From positions 35,240 through 99,239 of the forward strand of contig NZ_CAKMTJ010000010.1 in the NCBI RefSeq assembly GCF_928392795.1: a stretch of 64,000 nucleotides of DNA, written 5' to 3'. Below, one piece after another: positions 39,772-49,505 of this stretch. This DNA comes from Rothia nasimurium (GTDB lineage Bacteria; Actinomycetota; Actinomycetes; Actinomycetales; Micrococcaceae). Each line of letters starts with the position of its first letter. The first letter of the stretch is position 1. Under the pieces are notes generated by a model. It was not told the origin of the DNA, ran no database searches, and saw nothing but the letters and a program-made list of their open reading frames with translations. A program made the position numbers and the translations under genes.

Positions 39772-40755
39772 GTGAAGGGCCATGGCATCAACACCGTGAT
39801 CGACCGTACCGAAGAAGGCCAGCAAACCCCCGCTGCGCCTGCACCCGGCCGCGTCTCCCTGGGTCGTAAAATTAGGGCCTACATTCACCTCACGAAGCCT
39901 CAAATTATTGAGCTGCTTCTGGTAACCACCGCGCCCACCATGATTTTTGCTGCCGGTGGCTTTCCCAACCTCTGGCTGGTGCTCCACACCATGATTGGCG
40001 GGTCACTTGCCGCTGGTGCGTCCTGTGCCTTCAACTGCTATATCGACCGCGAAGCTGATCGACTGATGAAGCGCACCGAGAAGCGTCCGCTGGTCACCGG
40101 CGAGCTGACTGACCGGGAAGCCCTTATCTTTGCCTGGGTGCTGTCGGTTGTTTCAATCGTGTATCTCTACTTCCTGGTGAACCCGCTGGCTGCCGGTCTC
40201 GGTGTCGTAGCGATTTTCCTCTACGTTGTCTTCTACTCCCTGTGGCTGAAGAAGCGCACCAAGCAGAACATCGTCTGGGGCGGCCTGGCGGGCTGCATGC
40301 CGGTCTTTATCGCCTGGGCGGCTGTAGAGAACACCATTTCTTGGGCAGCTGTGGTGCTCTTTATGGTGATTTTCCTCTGGACACCCCCGCACTACTGGCC
40401 TCTGTCGATGAAGTACGCCGAGGACTACCGGGCCGCCGGCATTCCCATGCTGGGTGCGACCGATTCTGCTAAGAGTGTTTCGGTGCAGGTGGTGCTGTAC
40501 GGCTGGGCCATGGTGATGTGTTCCCTGCTGCTGGTGCCCCTGGGCGGCGCTGGCTGGGTGTACACGGCGACCGCTGTGCTGATTGGGGCCTGGTTCCTCT
40601 ACCACTGCCACAAGCTGCACCGCCTGGCGCTGGCGGAGCAGGCAACCAGCCGGACAGCTATGGTGGTCTTCCACGGCTCAATCACCTACCTGACCGTGCT
40701 GTTCATTGCCCTCGCAGTCGACCCCTTCGTGGGCGGCCCGGTGCTCCCCCTCTAA
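39772..40755 (+). CDS. ctaB: protohaem IX farnesyltransferase (haem O synthase)
   Basis: 327 residues, about nine transmembrane helices. The UbiA-type aspartate motif reads [19 protein letters not shown], followed by a second polar loop. It farnesylates haem b to haem O for cytochrome oxidase; ctaA, for the next step, lies 1.2 kb away. GTG start at 39772. It ends just before palindromic repeat copy B. Confidence 0.95.
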   Translation: MKGHGINTVIDRTEEGQQTPAAPAPGRVSLGRKIRAYIHLTKPQIIELLLVTTAPTMIFAAGGFPNLWLVLHTMIGGSLAAGASCAFNCYIDREADRLMKRTEKRPLVTGELTDREALIFAWVLSVVSIVYLYFLVNPLAAGLGVVAIFLYVVFYSLWLKKRTKQNIVWGGLAGCMPVFIAWAAVENTISWAAVVLFMVIFLWTPPHYWPLSMKYAEDYRAAGIPMLGATDSAKSVSVQVVLYGWAMVMCSLLLVPLGGAGWVYTATAVLIGAWFLYHCHKLHRLALAEQATSRTAMVVFHGSITYLTVLFIALAVDPFVGGPVLPL

Positions 40756-40759
40756 ACAG

Positions 40760-40825
40760 GTAGGTACCATCTAAATCAGAAAAACCCACCAACTAGGTGG
40801 GTTTTTCTGATTTAAATGGTCTTTT
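40760..40825. repeat. palindromic terminator repeat family 1, copy B
   Basis: Left arm from 40762, loop AACTA (40791-40795), right arm from 40796 to 40820. About 65 bases are identical to the reverse complement of copy C. It ends ctaB and, on the other strand, the AbiEi-like gene. The outer end of its right arm is replaced by CTTTTC, as in copy C. Confidence 0.9.
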
Positions 40826-40835
40826 CTGGCGGACG

Positions 40836-41735
40836 CTAGCGGTTAAGGAGGTAACGGATTTCGGCAACGATTTCTGCCCGACGTGTCATAAGATCAACCC
40901 ATCGATACCGGCGGACTGTCCACCCCGAATTTTGGAGAAGAGACTCCCGACGGCGCTCAGACCACTCAGCATCTTGTCGTGGGCCGAAGTTCTCATACTT
41001 GACCTCGCCATCAAACTCAAGGGCAATCATCTGATCAGGGTAGGCCAAATCAAGCCTGAAACGTAGCCCGCCAACGGTTACCTCAACCTGTTCGGCCGGT
41101 GCTGGCAGACCCGCATCAATCAAGATAAGACGAAGTAAGGTTTCACCCGGGCTTTCGGCATGGGGGCTCATACCCAGTGCAACCCTTCGGCATTTGCGAG
41201 AACCCCACCCAACTATCTGAGAAAGCTCGTGTGAGAGTTCCTCCACACTCACCAGTTTTTGGTTCAAGGCACTATCTGCGATGACGGTTGACTCGTTTAC
41301 GGGAAGATACCGCGCGCAATCTACCACCGTCTGAAGCAAGCCTGTCACTCTCAAGCCGCCCACGAGCGTCCTGTGCTCCTCTATCGGTTTGTAGGTGTAA
41401 TGTTTGCGGGTTCCGGCAGCCCGTCCGCGTGAATCTGGTGGGCCAACGATATCGACTGCTGGCGGGGTTTTCGCTAGAGCTAATCCGTGTAGGCAAGCGG
41501 CAGCGGCGTGCGAAAAAGTGGTAGATGGGTCTGACAGGTGTACTGCGGCGATCTGGACTCTGTAGATTTCATAGGGTTTCAGGGAGTCCCACCAGGCTGT
41601 TGGGCAGTAGATACCCTTTCTGACGCGTGTGAGTTTCTGGGTTTTTACGTCTCGGTTGATGTGGTCGTAGGTGTAGCCCTGGTTCAGAAGCTGCCGGGCC
41701 GTGCGGACTGCGTTGATGTATTCATGCATTGACAT
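40836..41735 (-). CDS. AbiEi-type antitoxin-like / DUF559 endonuclease-fold protein, solitary
   Basis: 299 residues. The N-terminus (LNQGYTYDHINRDVKTQKLTRVRKGIYCP, given here by its core LTRVRKGIYCP) is the winged-helix part of AbiEi-like antitoxins. The middle holds FSHAAAACLHGL. The C-terminus (ALEFDGEVKYENF...RRESLLQNSGWTVRRYRW, positions about 235-285) is the DUF559/Vsr-like restriction fold with E-x-D-G. No AbiEii toxin gene is adjacent. Such single genes are common in actinobacteria and have no proven role. The gene is bracketed by copies B and C of repeat family 1 in inverted orientation, and interrupts the ctaB-ctaA neighbourhood, which suggests insertion as a cassette. Confidence 0.7.
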   Translation of the reverse strand: MSMHEYINAVRTARQLLNQGYTYDHINRDVKTQKLTRVRKGIYCPTAWWDSLKPYEIYRVQIAAVHLSDPSTTFSHAAAACLHGLALAKTPPAVDIVGPPDSRGRAAGTRKHYTYKPIEEHRTLVGGLRVTGLLQTVVDCARYLPVNESTVIADSALNQKLVSVEELSHELSQIVGWGSRKCRRVALGMSPHAESPGETLLRLILIDAGLPAPAEQVEVTVGGLRFRLDLAYPDQMIALEFDGEVKYENFGPRQDAEWSERRRESLLQNSGWTVRRYRWVDLMTRRAEIVAEIRYLLNR

Positions 41736-41900
41736 GGCTCTAGACTCACTGATGCAGTCTCACTTTTGCTAGAGCCAGTGCAGTCTGTGGATAACCTGAA
41801 GGCGGGTGAAGCGAGAAAATTCAAGGGAATGAGCCCTGACACGGTAGTAAGTTGGTGCAGTGATGACGCCTCTATGAAGCATTGGCGCGCGCCTGTGGAA

Positions 41901-41963
41901 AAGACCATTTAAATCAGAAAAACCCACCTAGTTGGTGGGTTTTTCTGATTTAGATGGTACCTA
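41901..41963. repeat. palindromic terminator repeat family 1, copy C
   Basis: Left arm 41904-41928, loop TAGTT, right arm 41934-41962. It is the exact inverse of copy B over roughly 65 bases. It lies 18 nt after the ctaA stop (minus strand) and upstream of the AbiEi-like gene. Confidence 0.9.
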
Positions 41964-41980
41964 CTGGAGGAGGAGGAGGG

Positions 41981-43144
41981 CTACGCCGTCCGGACGCGCC
42001 CCGCCGCCTTCTCGCGCGCAGCGGGGGATGACAGCACCAGCTGACGCTCAAACAGCGAAGACGCCGCCAGAGCGAACACACCCGACCCGATCAGGTGCAT
42101 CTCCACCAGCCAAATCGGCAGCCCGTTGAAGTACTGGGTGTAACCCACGATAGCCTGGTAGCCCAGCACCGCCAGCACAAAGGCCAGAGACTTCCCAAAG
42201 ATAGGGGCCCACCCCTTTGACCGCCACAGCGCAAAGAAGCCCAGCACCGAAGCGCAGTAAATCCACACAAGAGAACCGTGCAGGCGGGTCACCCACACCG
42301 GGTTAAAAGCGTGGCGGTGGGTTTCGGCGTCCCCGGCGTGCGGGCCGGTGCCCGTAGTAACGGTGCCCATGAACATCAGCGCAACAACCAGCACCACACC
42401 GATCCAACCGAGTGCCCGCATGAGATGGGCGGACGCGGGGGCGGCGGCGTCCGCACCCCGAGACTGGCCAGCGGGGGAAAGACCTTCGCGGGCTGCGGTT
42501 CCCTCAAAGTAGCGGTAGACGCGGTTGAGGTAGATACCGGCGATCATGATCATCAGGGCTGAAAGCATGTAGTGGGCGGTAATCATCCAGGGGTTGAGGC
42601 GCAGCCAGACCGAAATACCGCCGACCACAGCCTGCACCGGAATACCCCAGAGCAGCAGTAGGGTGAGGTTAAAGAGATCGGAGTAACGAGACCGAGGGGC
42701 TACGAGACAGCGGGCTTCGAACCAGGCGCCCAGGCCGCCAGCTTTGTAGGCCTCTGGGCGGGCACCAACGAGAAGTCCCCACAGGAAAGAGATGGGGGAA
42801 AGGCGCTTAGGGAATACCACTCCCAGCACCGCCAGGAAGGCGATGACGGTAACGGCAACCAGTACGAAGGTTAGTAGGCGGTTGCCGAATTCGACCATGC
42901 CGTGGATGCCCATTTCGGGGGTGGTGGTCCAGGAGCCGTCTGAGGTGCAGCGGGGCCAGGCATCGCAGCCCAGGCCGGAGCCGGTCAGGCGGACGACGCC
43001 GCCGGAGATAATGAGCACGATGTTGGCGATGGCTACGGCCCAGGCGGTCTGTCTGATCCAGCGGGTGTAGGAGCGGGGGATAAGTTTTTCACCCAGGCTG
43101 GCTTGCTGGTTGGCGCCGGGGGTGGGTGTGTGCGTGGTCGGCAT
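41981..43144 (-). CDS. ctaA: haem A synthase (COX15/CtaA family)
   Basis: 387 residues with about eight membrane segments. Conserved GGVVRLTGSGLGCDAWPRC (two Cys), HGMVEFGNRL with the first haem-ligand His, and later THYxLS-like and RLHGSL segments. It oxidises haem O to haem A. ATG 43144 has AAGGAAAG upstream; the ATG at 43159 does not. It carries a GC-rich, lower-conservation insert around residues 215-240. Confidence 0.93.
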   Translation of the reverse strand: MPTTHTPTPGANQQASLGEKLIPRSYTRWIRQTAWAVAIANIVLIISGGVVRLTGSGLGCDAWPRCTSDGSWTTTPEMGIHGMVEFGNRLLTFVLVAVTVIAFLAVLGVVFPKRLSPISFLWGLLVGARPEAYKAGGLGAWFEARCLVAPRSRYSDLFNLTLLLLWGIPVQAVVGGISVWLRLNPWMITAHYMLSALMIMIAGIYLNRVYRYFEGTAAREGLSPAGQSRGADAAAPASAHLMRALGWIGVVLVVALMFMGTVTTGTGPHAGDAETHRHAFNPVWVTRLHGSLVWIYCASVLGFFALWRSKGWAPIFGKSLAFVLAVLGYQAIVGYTQYFNGLPIWLVEMHLIGSGVFALAASSLFERQLVLSSPAAREKAAGRVRTA

Positions 43145-43185
43145 GGAGCTTTCCTTCACGAGGGTTGCGGACGGTGTGGGTCAGG

Positions 43186-43953
43186 TTAGGCTGACCATTT
43201 GAAGAATCGGGTGGCCAGGGTGGTAAAAACGACGGTTGCTATTACCAGGATGAGATGGGGGAGCAGCAAGAAGCTGTGGTAGATGTAGTCCCCGCGCAGG
43301 GCGTTGCCTAAGGCGGCTGAGGGCAGCAGGTCGATGATGGAGCCCAGCCAGCTGGGGTAGCGGTCGGTGGGAATCAGGATTCCCCCGGCTGCGGCCAGCA
43401 GCACCCAGGCCATGTTGACGATAGCCAGGGTTGCTTCGGCACGCACGGTCCCGGCGATGAGTAGCCCCAGGGAGGTGAAGCAGGCTGCCCCCAGTAAGAG
43501 GGTCGGCAGGGACATGAGGACGCCGGGCACGGTGGCCGTCCAGCCCAGCAGCTGGCCGAGTGCCCCCACCAGCAGGTACTGAATTAGGAGGACCGCGAGC
43601 ACCGCCAGCACCTTGCCCGCGATCAGGCCGCCCTTGCCGAGCGGGGTGGTGGAGATAAAGCGCAGCACCCCGTAGCGGCGGTCGAAGCCGGTGGCAATAC
43701 CCTGACCTGAGAGCGCGGTGGAGAGCACGCACAGGGCTAGCACGCCGGGCACAGCAATGTCGACGCGGCTTACCCCGTAGCGGTTCGCCCAGGGGTCGAG
43801 AAAGCCGGTGTAGGCAAGTGCCAGTAGGCCCATGATGGGGAAGGCGATGTTCAGCATGAGCTGCTCACCGTTTTTGAGCATGGCGATGGTTTCGAACTTG
43901 CCCTGGGCTAGCACACGGGTGAGGGCTGGTGCTGCTGTTGAGGTGGTGCTCAT
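43186..43953 (-). CDS. ABC-2 type transporter permease
   Basis: 255 residues with six predicted membrane helices and the conserved RRYGVLRFISTTPLGKGGLIAGK loop (core FISTTPLG) of DrrB-like permeases. Its start overlaps the end of the ATPase gene as ATGA, so the pair is coupled. In mycobacteria the equivalent pair (Rv1457c/Rv1458c) lies at the same place between ctaA and sufR; substrate unknown. Confidence 0.9.
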   Translation of the reverse strand: MSTTSTAAPALTRVLAQGKFETIAMLKNGEQLMLNIAFPIMGLLALAYTGFLDPWANRYGVSRVDIAVPGVLALCVLSTALSGQGIATGFDRRYGVLRFISTTPLGKGGLIAGKVLAVLAVLLIQYLLVGALGQLLGWTATVPGVLMSLPTLLLGAACFTSLGLLIAGTVRAEATLAIVNMAWVLLAAAGGILIPTDRYPSWLGSIIDLLPSAALGNALRGDYIYHSFLLLPHLILVIATVVFTTLATRFFKWSA

Positions 43954-44984
43954 CGGATATCACTGCCTGATAGTTCGAGGAAGACGTCTTCTAGTGTTCG
44001 GCTGGCCAGGGAGAATTCGCCGGGCATGTAGCCCTGGGCTGCCCAGTAGGCGGTGAGGTCGGCTAGGTACTGGGCCGTGAGCGGGCCGGTGAGCTGGTAA
44101 TGACCCTGGGGCTCTTCGACCAGGTGCAGGGGGGAGTCGCCTGCGGGCCAGATGGCTGCAAGGGTGATGCCGGGCGGGGCGGTAAAGGTGAGGCGGCGGG
44201 CGTCGTCCTGCCCGCTGGCTAGCACCTGGACCATGGTTCCGGCCAGTACGACTCTGCCGTGCTCAATCATGTAGACGTAGTCGGCGATGCGCTGGGCGTC
44301 GTCGAGCAGGTGGGTGGTGAGTACAACGGCTACGCCAGCGTCGCGCTGTTCGCGGATGATGTCGAAAACGACGCTGCGTGATTGGGGGTCAAGGCCGGCG
44401 GTGGGTTCGTCGAGAAAGAGAATGTCGGGCCGGCCGATGATGGCAGCTGCCAGGGCGACCCGCTGCTTTTGCCCGCCCGAGAGTCTGCGGATGGTGGTGC
44501 CGTTAAAGGCATCAATCCCGAGTCGGGCTGCTAGGGCGTCAACGTCGAGGGGGTTGGTGTACATGCTGGCGATGTGCCGCAGCAGGGGAAGCGGACGGAC
44601 GGACGGGGGTAGGCCGCCGTCCTGCAGCATGATGCCAACGCGGGCACGCAGTTCAGGGGAGGCCCCCCAGGGGGTGCGACCGAGCAGGGAGATGCTGCCG
44701 CCGGTGGGTTTGAGCAGACCCTGGGCGCAGGCTAGGGTGGTGGTTTTCCCGGCCCCGTTAGCTCCCAGCAGAACCGTTACCTGACCCGGTTCAATGGTGA
44801 GGGAGAGGTGGTCTACCGCTCGTTTGAGCCCCTCGCTGGTGAGGGCTTCGGGGTGCTTGCGCGCGAAGTCCTTGGAGGGGGTGAAGTCCTTGACCAGGTT
44901 GTCAATGATGAGAGCGGCGGACGCGGGTGCGTCAGATACGCTCTCACGTGGGCTAAGGCTGGGGGGCAGGTGGTGTGTCGTCAC
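43950..44984 (-). CDS. ABC transporter ATP-binding protein
   Basis: 344 residues. Walker A GANGAGKTTT, signature LSGGQKQRVALAAA, Walker B ILFLDEPTAGLD and H-loop TTHLLDD are all intact. It energises the adjacent ABC-2 permease. GTG start at 44984 sits 6 nt after a TAGAAT box (44991-44996 on the minus strand), which fits a leaderless mRNA. A C-terminal extension of about 60 residues follows the ATPase core. Confidence 0.92.
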   Translation of the reverse strand: MTTHHLPPSLSPRESVSDAPASAALIIDNLVKDFTPSKDFARKHPEALTSEGLKRAVDHLSLTIEPGQVTVLLGANGAGKTTTLACAQGLLKPTGGSISLLGRTPWGASPELRARVGIMLQDGGLPPSVRPLPLLRHIASMYTNPLDVDALAARLGIDAFNGTTIRRLSGGQKQRVALAAAIIGRPDILFLDEPTAGLDPQSRSVVFDIIREQRDAGVAVVLTTHLLDDAQRIADYVYMIEHGRVVLAGTMVQVLASGQDDARRLTFTAPPGITLAAIWPAGDSPLHLVEEPQGHYQLTGPLTAQYLADLTAYWAAQGYMPGEFSLASRTLEDVFLELSGSDIR

Positions 44985-45052
44985 CCGTCTATTCTAGCCC
45001 TTTCGTTTCGGCTCTGGGCGGACGCCTGCTGCCGTACTGCCTTAAATAGGTA

Positions 45053-45092
45053 GTCCTTACTAGCTTAAAGGACCCCAATTACGACATACTTT
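45053..45092 (+). promoter_or_regulatory. candidate SufR operator and suf promoter
   Basis: GTCCTT (45053-45058) and AAGGAC (45068-45073) form an inverted repeat with a 9-nt spacer, overlapping the -35 zone of a TACTTT -10 box (45087-45092). The start would be near 45099, ahead of the sufR GTG at 45124. Autoregulation by SufR through such a dyad is plausible. The cyanobacterial CAAC-N6-GTTG box is not present. Confidence 0.45.
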
Positions 45093-45123
45093 ATTTGTGT
45101 ATTCCGCAGAGAAAGGCAGAACT

Positions 45124-45882
45124 GTGACCACTAAAACTGCCCGCCCTGCAGAAACAGAGGAACGCACGCGCGACCGCGTGCTCCAGGGAGTTCTCACTCA
45201 CGGCCCTGTTTCTGCGGCCAAACTGGGTGAACTGCTCAGCCTCACCCCGGCAGCCGTCCGCCGCCACCTCGACGCGCTTGAAAAGAACAGCCTCATCGAG
45301 GTTGCCTCCCACCGCCAGCACGGTGCCGGAGCGGGCCGTCCCGCCCGCCGCTACGTCATCGCCCCGCAGGGGCACAGCGAACTGGGCAACGACTACCTCG
45401 ACATCGCCCGCGACGCCCTCACCATGCTGAAGGACGCCGTCGGCGAAGACGCCCTGCGCCAGTTCGCCTCAGCCCGCGCCCACGACATGGCAGAGCGCTA
45501 CCGCCCCATCGTCGAAGCGGCAGGCGATGACGTCTCAGCCCGCGCCGAAGCGCTCGCAGAAGCAATGACCCACGACGGCTTCGTCGCCACCGCCAACGAA
45601 ATGGCCCCGACTGTTGGCATGCGGTCTAAGCTGCCCGATAACCTGCTGGCCTCCATCCAGCTCTGCCAGGGCCACTGCCCCGTACGAGATCTAGCCGAAG
45701 ACTTCTCCGTCTTTTGTGACCAGGAAACCGAGATTATCTCCGAACTCCTCGGCGTCGATGTGCGCAGACTCTCCACCATGGCAGGTGGCGCCCACGTCTG
45801 CACCACCCACATCCCGCTCGGCCGCCCACCGGCGTCCGCACCGCAGACCCCCGAAGAAACCCCAGGCGACACCGCCCCCTAA
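45124..45882 (+). CDS. sufR: SufR-type Fe-S cluster transcription regulator
   Basis: 252 residues. N-terminal winged helix (GPVSAAKLGELLSLTPAAVRRHLDAL by its core TPAAVRRHL), then a C-terminal half with Cys in CQGHC, VFCDQE and HVCTTH, the ligands proposed for an Fe-S cluster. In mycobacteria and cyanobacteria SufR represses the suf operon when holo. GTG 45124 follows GAAAGG at 45111; the frame extends to 45097. It heads the suf gene cluster. Confidence 0.9.
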   Translation: MTTKTARPAETEERTRDRVLQGVLTHGPVSAAKLGELLSLTPAAVRRHLDALEKNSLIEVASHRQHGAGAGRPARRYVIAPQGHSELGNDYLDIARDALTMLKDAVGEDALRQFASARAHDMAERYRPIVEAAGDDVSARAEALAEAMTHDGFVATANEMAPTVGMRSKLPDNLLASIQLCQGHCPVRDLAEDFSVFCDQETEIISELLGVDVRRLSTMAGGAHVCTTHIPLGRPPASAPQTPEETPGDTAP

Positions 45883-45933
45883 ACTTTCCACCGGCAGGAC
45901 CTGCCTCGCAGAGCCTCGCCACTGAGAAGAAGA

Positions 45934-45957
45934 TTTCACCGACTTACCTCGGTGAAA
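45934..45957 (+). promoter_or_regulatory. hairpin between sufR and sufB
   Basis: TTTCACCGA (45934-45942) pairs with TCGGTGAAA (45949-45957) around a 6-nt loop. It lies 24 nt before the sufB ATG and could reduce read-through from sufR or protect the sufB mRNA 5' end. Confidence 0.45.
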
Positions 45958-45981
45958 ACCAACCCACCAAGAAAGGCCGTA

Positions 45982-47439
45982 ATGACTGAACAGGTTGAGC
46001 GCACCGCCAACAACACCGTCATTTCAGAAATTCTGGAGGCAAACCCCGAACTCGAAGGTATCGGTACCTACGAGTACGGCTGGGCTGACTCCGATGAAGC
46101 AGGCCAGGCTGCAAAGCGTGGTCTTGACGAAGATGTCGTGCGCGACATTTCAGCCAAGAAGAACGAACCCGAATGGATGCTGGACCTTCGCCTGAAGGCC
46201 CTCAAGTTCTTCGACCGCAAGCCCATGCCCACCTGGGGTGCAGACCTCTCGGACATCGACTTCGATAACATCAAGTACTTCGTCCGCTCCACCGAGCGGC
46301 AGGCAGAAACCTGGGAAGAACTGCCCGAAGACATCCGCAACACCTACGAGAAGCTCGGCATCCCCGAAGCAGAACGTAACCGCCTGGTCGCCGGCGTTGC
46401 CGCCCAGTACGAGTCTGAGGTTGTCTACCACCAGATCCGCGAAGACCTCGAAGCCCAGGGCGTTATCTTCCTAGATACTGACACCGCCCTCAAGGAGCAC
46501 CCCGAATTCTTCGAAGAATACTTCGGCTCCGTGATCCCCGCAGGCGATAACAAGTTCGCAGCCCTGAACACCGCCGTATGGTCAGGTGGCTCCTTCGTCT
46601 ACGTTCCCCCGGGAGTTCACGTAGAGATCCCCCTGCAGGCCTACTTCCGCATTAACACCGAGAACATGGGCCAGTTCGAGCGTACCCTCATCATCGCTGA
46701 CGAGGGCTCCTACGTTCACTACATCGAAGGCTGCACCGCCCCCATCTACAAGACCGACTCCCTGCACTCCGCAGTCGTTGAGATCATCGTGAAGAAGAAC
46801 GCTCGCGTTCGCTACACCACCATCCAGAACTGGTCCAACAACGTCTACAACCTGGTGACCAAGCGCGCCATCGCCCACGAGGGCGCCACCATGGAATGGA
46901 TCGACGGCAACATCGGCTCCAAGGTCACCCAGAAGTACCCCGCTGTCTACATGGTCGGCGAGCACGCCAAGGGTGAAACCCTCTCCATCGCTTTCGCCGG
47001 CGAGGGTCAGCACCAGGACACCGGTTCCAAGATGGTTCACATCGCCCCCAACACCTCATCCACCATCGTGTCCAAGTCTGTGGCTCGTAACGGTGGCCGT
47101 GCCGCCTACCGCGGCCTGGTGCAGGTGCGCGAAGGTGCCTCCCACGCTAAGAGCTCGGTAGTCTGTGACGCCCTGCTGGTTGACACCATCTCCCGCTCAG
47201 ATACCTACCCCTACGTAGATATCCGCGAGGACGACGTCACCATGGGCCACGAGGCAACCGTCTCCCGCGTCTCAGAAGAACAGCTCTTCTACCTGCAGCA
47301 GCGCGGCCTGCCCGAAGACGAAGCCATGGCCATGATTGTGCGCGGCTTCGTGGAGCCCATCGCCCGCGAGCTGCCCATGGAATACGCGCTTGAACTCAAC
47401 CGCCTGATCGAACTCCAGATGGAAGGATCCGTAGGCTAA
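45982..47439 (+). CDS. sufB: Fe-S cluster assembly protein SufB
   Basis: 485 residues. [21 protein letters not shown] region, [12 protein letters not shown], and GCTAPIY with its conserved Cys are typical of the SufB scaffold. It forms the SufBC2D complex where Fe-S clusters are built. ATG 45982 has GAAAGG upstream; the frame's ATG at 45952 lacks one. No intein is present, unlike the M. tuberculosis gene. Confidence 0.96.
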   Translation: MTEQVERTANNTVISEILEANPELEGIGTYEYGWADSDEAGQAAKRGLDEDVVRDISAKKNEPEWMLDLRLKALKFFDRKPMPTWGADLSDIDFDNIKYFVRSTERQAETWEELPEDIRNTYEKLGIPEAERNRLVAGVAAQYESEVVYHQIREDLEAQGVIFLDTDTALKEHPEFFEEYFGSVIPAGDNKFAALNTAVWSGGSFVYVPPGVHVEIPLQAYFRINTENMGQFERTLIIADEGSYVHYIEGCTAPIYKTDSLHSAVVEIIVKKNARVRYTTIQNWSNNVYNLVTKRAIAHEGATMEWIDGNIGSKVTQKYPAVYMVGEHAKGETLSIAFAGEGQHQDTGSKMVHIAPNTSSTIVSKSVARNGGRAAYRGLVQVREGASHAKSSVVCDALLVDTISRSDTYPYVDIREDDVTMGHEATVSRVSEEQLFYLQQRGLPEDEAMAMIVRGFVEPIARELPMEYALELNRLIELQMEGSVG

Positions 47440-47442
47440 ATT

Positions 47443-48690
47443 ATGGCTAACGCAGAAAACCAGGGTCACAACAACCCCGCGATTCCCGGTATGGACCAGG
47501 AAGGTGAGAAGCTCGCAACCGAGCTGGCCACCGACGACACCATCCGCGTCTCAAAGCACAACACCGACAAGGTCGAGATTGACGGCTCCCGCGCCGAGCG
47601 CAAGACCTCCTACAAGGTTGAAGACTTCGCAGCCCTCACCGGCCGCGAAGAAGACTGGCGTTTCACCCCGCTCAAGCGTCTGGGCGGCCTGCACACCGAT
47701 GAACTCACCGGTGCTGCCCCCGCCGTAGAGGTCAACGCCCCCGTCGGCGTCCAGGTCGAGACTATCACCCGTGACGACGCCCGCATCGGCTCAGCCGGTA
47801 TTCCCGAGGACCGCGTAGCGGCCAACGCCTGGAGCACCTTCTCCGAGGCAACCGCCATTACCGTTCCCGCCGAAGCTGAACTGGAAGGCCAGATTGAGGT
47901 TGCTATCAACGGCACCCACAAGGACGCCGCGGCCCAGCACCTCTTCATCGAGACCAAGCCCTTCTCCAAGGCCGTTGTCGTGCTGCGCCACACCGGCTCA
48001 GCCGTGCTTTCCCAGAACGTTGAATTCAAGGTGGGCGACTCGTCCTCACTGACCGTCATCACCGTTCAGCAGTGGGAGGACGACGCGATTCACGCCTCAG
48101 CCCAGTACGCTGCTCTGGGTCGTGACGCCAAGTTCAAGCACGTCAACATCTCCCTCGGTGGCGACCTGGTGCGCGTCACCCCCTCCACCAAGTTCACCGC
48201 CCCCGGCGCTGAAACCGAGATGTACGGCCTCTACTTCGTCGATGCCGGCCAGCACATTGAGAACCGTCTCTTCGTGGCCCACACCGAGCCCAACTGCAAG
48301 TCCCGCGTCACCTACAAGGGTGCCCTGCAGGGCAAGGGCGCACACTCGGTATGGGTGGGCGATGTGCTCATCGGTAAGGATGCAGAAGGCACCGACACCT
48401 ACGAGCTCAACCGCAACCTGATTCTCGAAGACGGCCCCCGCGCTGACTCCGTGCCCAACCTGGAAATCGAAACCGGCCTGATTGAAGGCGCCGGCCACGC
48501 ATCCACCACCGGTCAGCTCGACGAGCAGCACCTCTGGTACCTGCAGGCCCGCGGTATTCCCGAGGCTGAAGCCCGCCGCCTGGTCGTCCGCGGCTTCCTC
48601 AACGAGATTATTCAGCAGATCCGCATCCCCGAGCTCGAAGAACAGCTCACCGACGCCCTCGAAGCTGAACTCGCGATTTCCAACAACTAA
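47443..48690 (+). CDS. sufD: Fe-S cluster assembly protein SufD
   Basis: 415 residues, homologous to SufB in the C-terminal beta-helix (GLYFVDAGQHIENRLFVAHTEPNCKSRVTYKG by its core HTEPNCKSR). It follows sufB by 3 nt, indicating coupled translation. AGGATCCGTAGG near the sufB end gives the ribosome site. Confidence 0.95.
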   Translation: MANAENQGHNNPAIPGMDQEGEKLATELATDDTIRVSKHNTDKVEIDGSRAERKTSYKVEDFAALTGREEDWRFTPLKRLGGLHTDELTGAAPAVEVNAPVGVQVETITRDDARIGSAGIPEDRVAANAWSTFSEATAITVPAEAELEGQIEVAINGTHKDAAAQHLFIETKPFSKAVVVLRHTGSAVLSQNVEFKVGDSSSLTVITVQQWEDDAIHASAQYAALGRDAKFKHVNISLGGDLVRVTPSTKFTAPGAETEMYGLYFVDAGQHIENRLFVAHTEPNCKSRVTYKGALQGKGAHSVWVGDVLIGKDAEGTDTYELNRNLILEDGPRADSVPNLEIETGLIEGAGHASTTGQLDEQHLWYLQARGIPEAEARRLVVRGFLNEIIQQIRIPELEEQLTDALEAELAISNN

Positions 48691-48719
48691 AGCTTTACCT
48701 TTTACAGGAGAAACAAACT

Positions 48720-49478
48720 ATGGCAACCCTTGAAATCAAGGACCTCCACGTCTCCGTTATTCTGGACGACGAAAACACCAAGCCCATCCTCAAGGGCGTT
48801 AACCTCACCATCAACTCCGGTGAAATCCACGCCATCATGGGCCCCAACGGCTCCGGTAAGTCCACCCTGGCTTCTACCATCGCCGGCCACCCCAAGTACC
48901 AGATTGACTCCGGTGAGATCCTGCTCGACGGTGAAGACGTCACCGAGATGTCCGTCGACGAGCGTGCCCGCGCTGGTCTCTTCCTGGCTATGCAGTACCC
49001 CGTTGAAATCCCCGGCGTCACCATGAGCAACTTCCTGCGCTCAGCCAAGACCGCTGTTGACGGTGAAGCACCCGCCCTGCGCACCTGGACCAAGGACGTC
49101 AAGGCAGCCATGGAGAACCTCTCCATCGACCCCGCCTTCATCTCACGTAACGTCAACGAAGGCTTCTCCGGCGGCGAGAAGAAGCGCCACGAGATCCTGC
49201 AGCTGGAACTGCTCAAGCCCAAGTTCGGTATTCTCGATGAGACCGACTCCGGCCTGGATGTTGACGCCCTCAAGGTCGTTTCAGAAGGCGTCAACCGCGC
49301 CCACCAGGCAAACGACATGGGCGTTATGCTGATTACCCACTACACCCGCATCCTGCGCTACATCAAGCCCCAGTTCGTTCACGTCTTCGTGGACGGCAAG
49401 ATGGTAGACCAGGGCGGCCCCGAGCTCGCTGACCGTCTTGAAGAAGAGGGCTACGAGCGCTACCTGGCTGCTAAGTAG
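48720..49478 (+). CDS. sufC: Fe-S cluster assembly ATPase SufC
   Basis: 252 residues. Walker A GPNGSGKST, signature FSGGEKKRHEILQ and Walker B FGILDETDSGLD, the SufC-type variants. It binds SufB and SufD and drives cluster assembly. AGGAGA precedes the ATG. Confidence 0.96.
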   Translation: MATLEIKDLHVSVILDDENTKPILKGVNLTINSGEIHAIMGPNGSGKSTLASTIAGHPKYQIDSGEILLDGEDVTEMSVDERARAGLFLAMQYPVEIPGVTMSNFLRSAKTAVDGEAPALRTWTKDVKAAMENLSIDPAFISRNVNEGFSGGEKKRHEILQLELLKPKFGILDETDSGLDVDALKVVSEGVNRAHQANDMGVMLITHYTRILRYIKPQFVHVFVDGKMVDQGGPELADRLEEEGYERYLAAK

Positions 49479-49505
49479 TAGCGGCTGAACTGAAAGGTGA
49501 CTGCT

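Noticed and set aside
45000..45124. Cyanobacterial-type SufR box CAAC-N6-GTTG
   Set aside because: Not present; a different dyad is reported instead.
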